64,000 bases of DNA from assembly GCA_023404715.1 (NCBI GenBank), contig JAEYAR010000038.1:15684-79683 (forward strand), written 5' to 3'. Below are positions 33,496 to 44,505 of this stretch, one piece after another. The notes under the pieces were generated by a model. That model was not told where the DNA came from. It was given only the letters and a program-made list of their open reading frames with translations, and did no database searches. How positions within the stretch are numbered: position 1 is the stretch's first letter; each line of letters begins with the position of its first letter. The position numbers were made by a program, and so were the translations under genes. This stretch comes from Bacillota bacterium (GTDB lineage Bacteria; Bacillota; Clostridia; Christensenellales; Aristaeellaceae).

Positions 33496-34743
33496 TCATC
33501 CATTGCCATCCACGCATAGGTCGATATAGGCGATTCGGTTCTGGTAGAGCGAATACCCCACCTGGATGTACTCGTTCGCCGTATAGAGGCTGCCACCCGG
33601 CTTTGCATAGGCGTAGAGCAGATAATAATCCGTATCTTTGCCCGCGATGACCGACCCATGATAGGCCATCATGCCGGATACTCCGTATGAACCGTCCCAC
33701 GGCTCGTATGTGATCCCCTGTTCGTCCAGATAAGCCGAAATTTCGCCCTCTAGCGCCCTGACCCGCTGTGGTTCTTTCTGCGCCCAGCGCGCATCCCAGG
33801 CGGTCAACATCGCATCCTGCGCGCTGTATATATCGCCCTGCATCTGAGCGCCCGTATAGGCGCGCTGCACCCTACGGATGCCGTCGCCGTTTAGCTCGAC
33901 GCGGTACAGCCAATCGCTGCCGTCCTTCGGCACGAGCTCAACGATTTTCCAGGCCCATACGGGAATATACCCCTCTATGACGTATTGTGAGCCCGTGTCC
34001 ACCGATACGTTCATGGCCTCCGGCAGCTCTTCACCCAGGTACCTGCGCACCGCAGCGCGCGCCTGCTGCTCATACCAGAGCGCCTCGTCCACACGCGTCT
34101 TCTGTCCCGACGGGGCTTGCTCGGACCACATGACGCTGCGCACCTCTGCGGCGGCGGTGTGGACCTTGACGCGCGCCTCCATGCCGCCTGGGAACCACAG
34201 GAGCACCTCGTGCCCCTGCCAGCCCATAGGGCCTTCCATCTGCTGCGCAGGACACGTTGCGACCTCCACGATCTGCGCTTGCTGCCAGCCGACCTCCTTG
34301 AGCCAATCCTTCACAAACGTACGCGTCGTCTCCTCGTCGCCCAGCGGCCACGGCGTGGCTGCGGCGAGCGAGGGCCCTTCGTACGTCAGGCGGTAGACGC
34401 GCCCCTCCAGATCCGTATAGGCCGTATACGCGCGCTCGATGGCCCCCGCGAGGGTCGTCCAACGATAGCGGTTGCAGGTGCGCCTGACCGCCCCATCCGG
34501 CGGAGCCAAGCTGGGGTTCATGTCCCGGTCGACCGCCAACGCTTCTTCAAACGTCACTGTTTGGCTCGGTCCCCGCGCTGCTTTGAAAAAGCGCCGGCAG
34601 GCCTCTATCATCCGCTCCCGCTCAGCCTGCGGCGGCAGGCGCACCTCTATATCCGCCGCACCCTCCGCCAGGGCGGTCATCCCCAATAGCCAAAGCATAC
34701 ACGCCAAAAGGCATGCGCCTTTCCTTTTGATCCGCTCATGCAT
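33496..34743 (-). CDS. Secreted protein with N-terminal extension and shared domain (copy 4)
   Basis: 415 residues; GAGGAGGA 6 bases before the ATG. The signal peptide contains GACLLACMLWLLGMTALAEG. Residues about 35-215 are a region not present in the other copies (it may itself be a diverged repeat: TTLAGAIERAYTAYTDLEGR and VYRLTYEG recall the shared motif YRVEL..RAYT). Residues about 230-415 are the shared domain: KDGSDWLYRVELNGDGIRRV, QRAYTGAQMQ, KDTDYYLLYAY and QVGYSLYQNRIAYIDL. First gene of the two-gene unit with copy 3. No known family was recognised. Confidence 0.75.
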   Translation of the reverse strand: MHERIKRKGACLLACMLWLLGMTALAEGAADIEVRLPPQAERERMIEACRRFFKAARGPSQTVTFEEALAVDRDMNPSLAPPDGAVRRTCNRYRWTTLAGAIERAYTAYTDLEGRVYRLTYEGPSLAAATPWPLGDEETTRTFVKDWLKEVGWQQAQIVEVATCPAQQMEGPMGWQGHEVLLWFPGGMEARVKVHTAAAEVRSVMWSEQAPSGQKTRVDEALWYEQQARAAVRRYLGEELPEAMNVSVDTGSQYVIEGYIPVWAWKIVELVPKDGSDWLYRVELNGDGIRRVQRAYTGAQMQGDIYSAQDAMLTAWDARWAQKEPQRVRALEGEISAYLDEQGITYEPWDGSYGVSGMMAYHGSVIAGKDTDYYLLYAYAKPGGSLYTANEYIQVGYSLYQNRIAYIDLCVDGNG

Positions 34744-34780
34744 ATCGATTCCTCCTCATAGGCTTCTACATCAACAGACG

Positions 34781-34821
34781 AAAAAGCTGCCCAGAACCTT
34801 CCAGCTCCGGACAGCTTTTTT
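34781..34821 (-). terminator. Terminator of rpoBC
   Basis: On the minus strand AAAAAGCTGTCC pairs with GGGCAGCTTTTT around about 17 bases and ends in a T run, just after the rpoC stop. Confidence 0.75.
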
Positions 34822-34825
34822 GAAC

Positions 34826-38368
<3,543 letters not shown>

Positions 38369-38416
38369 AGGGTAGACACTCCCTTCCAATTCCTACACGC
38401 CTTGGGTAACGCCGGC

Positions 38417-41400
38417 TTACAGGTCGTCGTCCAGCGAGATGTCCTCCAAATCGGGGACATCCTCCACGTCGAAGTCGTCCAGATCGTCCAGCGAGATTTC
38501 AGCCTCCAAGTCGCCCTCCGCGTAGATCGCGGCAGCAGGCGCCTCCTCGACCAGCGAAACGGTATCCGTGCGCTCGGTCTCTTCCTCTTCCTCGTCGTCG
38601 ATCTCGCGAATGATGATCTCCTGCTTGTCGGCGGAAAGGACCTTGATGTCCAAAGACAGGGCCTGCAGCTCCTTGATGAGCACCTTAAACGACTCGGGCA
38701 CGCCCGGATCTGGGATGTTCTTGCCCTTGACGATCGCCTCGTACGTCTTGACGCGGCCGACCGTGTCGTCCGACTTGACGGTCAGGATCTCCTGCAGGGT
38801 ATTCGCGGCGCCGTAAGCCTCCAGCGCCCAGACCTCCATCTCGCCAAAGCGCTGGCCACCGAACTGGGCTTTGCCGCCCAGGGGCTGCTGCGTGACGAGC
38901 GAGTAGGGGCCGGTTGAGCGCGCGTGCATCTTGTCGTCGACAAGGTGATGCAATTTGAGCATGTACATATAGCCGACGGTGACCGGGTTTTCAAACTGAT
39001 CGCCCGTGCGCCCGTCGTAGAGGATGGTCTTGCCGTCGCGGCGCCGGCCAGCCTTTTCCATGAGGTCCTCGATGTCCTCCTCGGTCGCCCCGTCGAAGAC
39101 GGGCGTGGCGACGTGCCACCCCAGGGATTTGGCGACCATGCCCAGGTGCACTTCCAGCACCTGGCCCAGATTCATTCGCGAGGGAACGCCCAGGGGGTTC
39201 AAAACGATCTGAAGCGGCGTGCCGTCGGGCAAGAACGGCATGTCTTCCTCGCGCATGATGCGCGAGACGACGCCCTTGTTGCCGTGGCGGCCGGCCATCT
39301 TGTCGCCGACCGAGATCTTGCGCTTTTGCGCGATGTATACGCGCACCATCTGGTTGACGCCCGGGGAGAGCTCGTCGTGGTTTTCGCGGGTGAACGTCTT
39401 GACGTCGACGATGATGCCCTCTTCGCCGTGGGGCACGCGCAGGCTGGTGTCGCGCACCTCGCGCGCCTTCTCGCCGAATATCGCGCGCAGCAGGCGCTCC
39501 TCCGCCGTCAGCTCCGTCTCGCCCTTGGGCGTCACCTTGCCCACGAGAATGTCGCCTGAGTGCACCTCCGCGCCCACGCGGATAATGCCTTCCTCGTCCA
39601 GATCGCGCAGCGCGTCGTCGCCCACGTTGGGGATATCGCGGGTGATCTCTTCCGGCCCCAGCTTGGTGTCGCGCGCCTCGCACTCGTATTCTTCCAGGTG
39701 GATGGAAGTGTAGACGTCCTCCTTAACCAGCCGCTCGGAGAGCAGGATGGCGTCCTCGTAGTTGTAACCCTCCCAGGTCATGAACGCCATCAGGACGTTC
39801 CTGCCCAGGCTGATCTCTCCCATGTCCGTCGACGGGCCGTCTGCGATGACCTGCCCTTTCTCGATGACCTCGCCCGCATCCACGATAGGCCGCTGGTTGA
39901 TGCAGGTGGATTGGTTCGACCGGGCGAACTTGGTGAGCTTATAGGTGTGAAGGCTGTGATCCTTGGCCCTGATGTCGATACGGTCGGTGCTGACCTTTTC
40001 GACTACGCCGTCTTCCTTGGCGGTGATGGCCACGCCCGAGTCGCAGGCGGCCTTGTACTCGATGCCGGTGGCCACGAACGCGGCCTCGGGCTTGAGCAGC
40101 GGCACCGCCTGGCGCTGCATGTTTGAGCCCATCAGCGCGCGGTTCGCATCGTCGTTTTCGAGGAAGGGGATCATCGCCGTCGCGACGGAAACGACCTGCC
40201 GGGGCGATACGTCGACGTAATCGACTTGCGAAGGCGCCACGGCCACGACGTCCGCGCATACGCGGGTGGTGACGCGCTCGTTCGTGAATGTCCCGTCCGG
40301 ATTGATCGGCTCCTTCGCCTGAGCGATATGGCAGCCGTCTTCCTCGTCCGCCGTCAGATAGACGATATCGTCCGTCACGCGCGTCACGCCGTCCTCGTGC
40401 GTCACGACGCGATACGGCGCCTCGATGAAGCCGTATTCATTGATGCGCGCGTAGGTTGCCAAGGAACCGATCAGGCCGATGTTCGGGCCTTCAGGCGTCT
40501 CGATCGGGCAGATGCGCGCGTAGTGCGAGTAGTGTACGTCGCGCACTTCGAAGGATGCGCGTTCACGGTTAAGGCCGCCGGGGCCCAGGGCGGATAGGCG
40601 GCGCTTATGCGTGAGCTCCGCCAGCGGGTTGGGTTGATCCATGAACTGCGAAAGCTGTGAGGAGCCGAAGAACTCCTTGATCGCCGCGCTGACGGGGCGG
40701 ATGTTGATCAAATCCTGCGGGCGCACCTCGCTCGCATTTTGGATCGCCATGCGTTCGCGCACAACGCGCTCCAGGCGCGACAGGCCGATGCGGATCTGGT
40801 TTTGCAGCAGCTCGCCCACGGAGCGCAGGCGGCGGTTGCCCAGGTGGTCGATGTCGTCCGTCTTGCCCACGCCGTAGGGCAACCCGATCAGGTAGCTGAC
40901 GGAGGAGATGATGTCGTCGATCAGGATATGCTTGGGACTCAGGTGACCGACGTTCTCGCGCACAGCCTCCTTGAGATCCTCAGGAGCGACCTGGCTCATG
41001 AGCTCCTTCAGGGTGGGCAGGTGCACCTTTTCATTGATGCCCGCCTCCGCAGGGTCAAAGGGCAGCCACGCGGACGCGTCCACGAAGTTGTTGCCGATGA
41101 CGCGCACGGTGTGCCCATCGGCCGTCAGGTGCACGACGCTCACGCCGGCGTTTTGAATTTCCACGGCCACGGCCTTTTGGATCATTTCCCCCGCGCTGAC
41201 CATCACCTCGCCCGTCTCGGGGTTGACGACGTCCTCGGCGGCTATGTGATCGGCGATGCGGGCCGAAAGCGCGAGCTTTTTATTGAACTTGTAGCGGCCT
41301 ACGCGCATCAGGTCGTAGCGCTTGGGGTCGAAGAACAGGCTGCGCAGCAGGCTGCGGGCCGAATCCGCCGTGAGCAATTCGCCGGGGCGCAGGCGCTTAT

Positions 41401-42112
41401 AGATTTCCAGCAGGCCGTCCTCGACCGATTGAGCGGCCTCGTCGCGCGCGAGCGTAGCGGTCAGCTTTTCATCCTCGCCCAAAAGGTCTAAGATCTCCTG
41501 GTTGGTGCCGTAGCCCAGCGCCCGAAGCAGCGAGGTGACCGGCAGCTTGCGCGCGCGGTCTACGCGCACCCACATGACGTCGTTGGAATCGATTTCGTAT
41601 TCGAGCCAGGCGCCGCGATTGGGAATGACCTGCGTGTCGTACAGATGCTTGCCCGCCTTATCGATGGACTCGCGGTAATAAACGCCCGGTGAGCGAACCA
41701 GCTGGCTGACGATGACGCGCTCGGCGCCGTTGATGATGAACGTACCGTGGTCGGTCATGAGCGGGAAGTCGCCCATAAACACGTCCGATTCCTTGATTTC
41801 GCCGGTCTCCTTATTTTTAAGGCGCACAAAAACCTTAAGCGCCGTCGCGTACGTCATATCGCGTTCGCGGCAGCGTTCCTGAGTGTTCTTGGGTGTCTCG
41901 TCAAGCGAATAATCCACGAATTCAAGCACGAGATTTTCGCTGTAGTCTGTGATCGGTGAAACATCGTTCAAGACCTCGCGCAGGTCTTCTTTGAGAAAGC
42001 GCTCATAGGAGTTCTTTTGCACCTCGATCAGATCGGGCATTTCCAAGACCTCATCGATGCGGGAAAAGCTCATCCTGGTGCGTCGCTTTCCCATTTTTAC
42101 CTCGTGAACCAT
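38417..42112 (-). CDS. rpoB: RNA polymerase beta subunit
   Basis: 1231 residues from ATG 42112 (MVHEVKMGKRRTRMSFSRI, the clostridial form); earlier in-frame ATG/GTG codons (42121, 42124) sit on the AGGGG site. The rifampicin region reads SQFMDQPNPLAELTHKRRLS with the positions commonly mutated in resistance all of the sensitive type. GPNIGLIGSLATYARIN, the Mg/NTP-contacting DEDIL-type area, KMAGRHGNKGVVSRI and the C-terminal FGEMEVWALEAYGAA are in place. The C-terminus has an acidic tail (DDLDDFDVEDVPDLEDISLD). Own strong promoter at 42285-42313. Confidence 0.98.
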   Translation of the reverse strand: MVHEVKMGKRRTRMSFSRIDEVLEMPDLIEVQKNSYERFLKEDLREVLNDVSPITDYSENLVLEFVDYSLDETPKNTQERCRERDMTYATALKVFVRLKNKETGEIKESDVFMGDFPLMTDHGTFIINGAERVIVSQLVRSPGVYYRESIDKAGKHLYDTQVIPNRGAWLEYEIDSNDVMWVRVDRARKLPVTSLLRALGYGTNQEILDLLGEDEKLTATLARDEAAQSVEDGLLEIYKRLRPGELLTADSARSLLRSLFFDPKRYDLMRVGRYKFNKKLALSARIADHIAAEDVVNPETGEVMVSAGEMIQKAVAVEIQNAGVSVVHLTADGHTVRVIGNNFVDASAWLPFDPAEAGINEKVHLPTLKELMSQVAPEDLKEAVRENVGHLSPKHILIDDIISSVSYLIGLPYGVGKTDDIDHLGNRRLRSVGELLQNQIRIGLSRLERVVRERMAIQNASEVRPQDLINIRPVSAAIKEFFGSSQLSQFMDQPNPLAELTHKRRLSALGPGGLNRERASFEVRDVHYSHYARICPIETPEGPNIGLIGSLATYARINEYGFIEAPYRVVTHEDGVTRVTDDIVYLTADEEDGCHIAQAKEPINPDGTFTNERVTTRVCADVVAVAPSQVDYVDVSPRQVVSVATAMIPFLENDDANRALMGSNMQRQAVPLLKPEAAFVATGIEYKAACDSGVAITAKEDGVVEKVSTDRIDIRAKDHSLHTYKLTKFARSNQSTCINQRPIVDAGEVIEKGQVIADGPSTDMGEISLGRNVLMAFMTWEGYNYEDAILLSERLVKEDVYTSIHLEEYECEARDTKLGPEEITRDIPNVGDDALRDLDEEGIIRVGAEVHSGDILVGKVTPKGETELTAEERLLRAIFGEKAREVRDTSLRVPHGEEGIIVDVKTFTRENHDELSPGVNQMVRVYIAQKRKISVGDKMAGRHGNKGVVSRIMREEDMPFLPDGTPLQIVLNPLGVPSRMNLGQVLEVHLGMVAKSLGWHVATPVFDGATEEDIEDLMEKAGRRRDGKTILYDGRTGDQFENPVTVGYMYMLKLHHLVDDKMHARSTGPYSLVTQQPLGGKAQFGGQRFGEMEVWALEAYGAANTLQEILTVKSDDTVGRVKTYEAIVKGKNIPDPGVPESFKVLIKELQALSLDIKVLSADKQEIIIREIDDEEEEETERTDTVSLVEEAPAAAIYAEGDLEAEISLDDLDDFDVEDVPDLEDISLDDDL

Positions 42113-42284
42113 GAATGCCATCACCCCTAACTGTGTTGGAACCTAAGCGTATGGCGCAAAACAAATGTTTTTTCGCTTCTTGCATTTTCCCGTTGCAAAC
42201 CGTGCGTCGGTGGTGTACAATAGCAACACAAGGACAAATGCAAGAGGATAGAACACCTATTTTGACATACTGATGCAATATAGT

Positions 42285-42313
42285 ATTGTATCACGCAATG
42301 GAATAGGTGTCAA
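42285..42313 (-). promoter_or_regulatory. Promoter of rpoBC
   Basis: Minus-strand TTGACA (42308-42313) and TACAAT (42285-42290), spacer 17. Leader is about 165 bases. ACACCTATT (42254-42262) and AATAGGTGT (42302-42310) form a 9-bp inverted repeat around the core promoter. The rest of 42113-42550 shows no gene. Confidence 0.75.
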
Positions 42314-42457
42314 TCGTTTTGTGTCTCTTTTTTTTGTTTTTATGTAATTTCACGTGCAAGCGGCTTGATTCCCTTCACAGGCCGTACAATTTTCTGCCGA
42401 AATAAGGCCGTTTTGTGAACGCGCGCGTTCTTTTTGGTGACGCTTTGCCTCATCGCA

Positions 42458-42486
42458 TTGACCCGCATTTTCTAAAATGTTAAAAT
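42458..42486 (+). promoter_or_regulatory. Promoter of the SH3-type secreted protein gene
   Basis: TTGACC (42458-42463) and TAAAAT (42481-42486), spacer 17, about 58 bases before the ATG at 42551. Confidence 0.65.
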
Positions 42487-42550
42487 AAGGGCTACCGAAC
42501 ACATCGTTCGAAAGGCGGCGCTAAGCCGTCTTGGAAAAGGAGCCCGTGAT

Positions 42551-43288
42551 ATGATAAAACCAAACAACGTAAAGTCCTTTCTCGTGCTTGCGCTGTGCTG
42601 CGTGCTTTGCGCGCCCGCTTACGCTTCCCTGGCAGAGGGCGAGCCAGCGCCCGTTTCACCGCCCGCCGTCACCCCGGCGCCGGAGGAAGCGCCCACGAGC
42701 GCGCCTTCCTTGGCCCCGACCGACGCCGACGCTACGGCGGTGGAGGCTTTGACCCCAGAGCAGCGCGCGCCCGTAGCCGACGCGCTGCTCTCCCTCTCCG
42801 GCGTCAGGGCCTCGTCCGACGCTGTAACCGTCGGCTTTCTGGAACCGCAAACCGGTCTGATGCTCACCGTCAGCGCAAACGGTACGCCCAGCCTGTATTG
42901 CACCGCCGAACATAAAGGCGTGACCTGCACCTGCGCGCTCACCAGCACAGGGCAATCCCTTACGATCGGCGGCGTCACGTTTGAAATCTGGCTCAATAAA
43001 AGCGCCTCCGTGCCCAAAAAACACGTAAAGCCGGATAGCATCAACGTGCGCAGCGGGCCGGGTACGGATTATGAGAAGACGTACACGCTGCTCAAGGATC
43101 GCGTAGCATACGTCTACGCGACGTATGGCACCTGGTCCCTGGTCGTCTATGGCGAGAGCAACGTAGGATTCGTAAGCTCCGGTCTCCTGACCGTCGCTCC
43201 CTCTGCGAGCAAGTCGCCCAAGCCTGTTAAAGACGACGACGAGGATGAGGGCCGCCCCGGCGGCGGCAGGCCCGGCGGAAGGCCCTAA
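42551..43288 (+). CDS. Secreted protein with C-terminal SH3-type domain
   Basis: 245 residues; AAAGGAG upstream of the ATG. Signal peptide SFLVLALCCVLCAPAYA (about 9-25), a Pro/Ala-rich spacer (PAPVSPPAVTPAPEEAPTSA), a middle region with several Cys (YCTAEHKGVTCTCAL), then an SH3b domain at about 160-215 with PDSINVRSGPGTDYEKTYTL. The end is a repetitive RPGGGRPGGRP tail after an acidic DDDEDEG. Probably binds or senses cell wall; no enzyme domain. Divergent from rpoB and followed by a terminator. Confidence 0.8.
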   Translation: MIKPNNVKSFLVLALCCVLCAPAYASLAEGEPAPVSPPAVTPAPEEAPTSAPSLAPTDADATAVEALTPEQRAPVADALLSLSGVRASSDAVTVGFLEPQTGLMLTVSANGTPSLYCTAEHKGVTCTCALTSTGQSLTIGGVTFEIWLNKSASVPKKHVKPDSINVRSGPGTDYEKTYTLLKDRVAYVYATYGTWSLVVYGESNVGFVSSGLLTVAPSASKSPKPVKDDDEDEGRPGGGRPGGRP

Positions 43289-43303
43289 TTGTGCCAAAAG
43301 GAG

Positions 43304-43342
43304 GGAAACGCGCTGCGTAACGGCGGCGCGTTTTCCTTTTTT
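43304..43342 (+). terminator. Intrinsic terminator after SH3-type gene
   Basis: GGGAAACGCGC pairs with GCGCGTTTTCC (one G-T) around a 12-base loop and is followed by six T. Confidence 0.75.
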
Positions 43343-43430
43343 CCAGACGGTTTACCGCTCTTTTCGATGGGTGCGCTCGCGTTTGCGACGAGACGCACGC
43401 AAGGAACAGTAACCGTCTCAGCGCGGCGTA

Positions 43431-44432
43431 TCACCACAGGCGTACGACCTCGACGTCCTGAAAGTAATGCAAGACGATCTCCTTGGCGTTCTTGCCCGCC
43501 TTGGCCATGGCATAGGCTCCCCATTGGCTCATGCCCACTCCGTGGCCGTAGCCGCGTCCGCTGATGACGACCTTGCCGTCTGAAAACGTAAGCGAGTCGA
43601 TCAGCGTCGAGCGCATCTGCGTCGACCCCAGGGCGATGCGAAACGCCGCCGCGCTCACCTCCTTGCCGTTGACGGCGAGCCGCGTCGCCCGGCCGGACTC
43701 GCCCCGCTTGGCGACCGCGATGCTGGAGAGCTGATTGCCCGAAGCGCCGACCTGGTTGGCGGCCTTGAGCACCTCTGCCGCCGGGAAGGATACCTCCCAC
43801 TGCGCCGCTTCCTCGTCCGCTTCGTCGCTTTCAAGCCCTGCGACAGATTGGGTATAAGGCGGCTCCTCCTTTTGATAATCCAGCCCCTCTTGGGCCAGCG
43901 CCGTCTTGCCGCCGGAATGGGCGTGGAACCAGGCGTAAGGTAGGCTGCCGCCGCTGGAAAGCACCATGCCCTCCGTCTCCGAGACCGCCTGGCGGATGCG
44001 CTCGTTGATCGCGGCGGGCTCGTAGGCCTGCGCCTCCTCGATGTCGGTGGAGATGTCCGCGCCGGGATAACGGCTCTCCTTTTCCTCGACGAACTTGAGC
44101 ACAAACGTGCGCGCCAGGATCGCCTGCGCCTTGAGCGCCTCCAGCGGCCAATCCCCGTGCATCTCGCCCGCCAGCACGCCGTGCAGGTATTCCTCGATCG
44201 GCATCGTGACGACCTGAGAGCGCTTCACGTCGTAAACGCTGAGGATCGGTTCGCCGCCCTCATCCCGCTCCAGCTTCTCCGGTATCTCGGGCTTTTTTTC
44301 GCCAGCAGGCTGCAGCACGGCGCCGGGCGTCTGTTCGGGCACGGCGGTCGCCAGAGGGCGCGCCTCCTGCGCGCAGCCTGCGAGGCTTAGGCATAGCATG
44401 AGCGCCGTCAGCATTCCCACAATCCTTTTCAA
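43431..44432 (-). CDS. SpoIID/LytB-domain lipoprotein
   Basis: 333 residues from a TTG, giving MKRIVGMLTALMLCLSLAGC, a lipoprotein signal with the lipobox LAGC. A GGGGGAAGGGA ribosome site is 9 bases upstream. A longer frame exists but lacks a start with a ribosome site. The SpoIID domain covers about residues 75-330: MPIEEYLHGVLAGEM, LEALKAQAILARTFVLK, AWFHAHSGGKTA and GRGYGHGVGMSQWGAYAMA. SpoIID enzymes cleave glycan strands after stem peptides are removed, during sporulation engulfment; LytB modulates amidase. The protein is membrane-anchored outside. Its ribosome site lies in an inverted repeat shared with the upstream gene's end. Confidence 0.88.
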   Translation of the reverse strand: MKRIVGMLTALMLCLSLAGCAQEARPLATAVPEQTPGAVLQPAGEKKPEIPEKLERDEGGEPILSVYDVKRSQVVTMPIEEYLHGVLAGEMHGDWPLEALKAQAILARTFVLKFVEEKESRYPGADISTDIEEAQAYEPAAINERIRQAVSETEGMVLSSGGSLPYAWFHAHSGGKTALAQEGLDYQKEEPPYTQSVAGLESDEADEEAAQWEVSFPAAEVLKAANQVGASGNQLSSIAVAKRGESGRATRLAVNGKEVSAAAFRIALGSTQMRSTLIDSLTFSDGKVVISGRGYGHGVGMSQWGAYAMAKAGKNAKEIVLHYFQDVEVVRLW

Positions 44433-44438
44433 ATTCAA

Positions 44439-44493
44439 ACATCCCTTCCCCCATGATGGAAACCGTCTGCATCCATCATACGGGAAGGGATGT
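44439..44493 (-). promoter_or_regulatory. Inverted repeat enclosing the SpoIID ribosome site
   Basis: ACATCCCTTCCC (44439-44450) and GGGAAGGGATGT (44482-44493) are perfect 12-base arms; inside, TGATGG and CCATCA pair too. It lies between the alpha-xylosidase stop and the SpoIID start. On the minus strand the 3' arm contains the GGGAAGGGA ribosome site, so it can act as terminator of the upstream gene or as a block on translation. Confidence 0.55.
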
Positions 44494-44505
44494 ATGTTTA
44501 TGCCT

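Noticed and set aside
42262..42290. TTGACA on the plus strand upstream of the SH3-type gene
   Set aside because: The spaced -10 would be weak, and a better promoter (42458-42486) lies close to the gene; the same bases belong to the rpoB promoter region.
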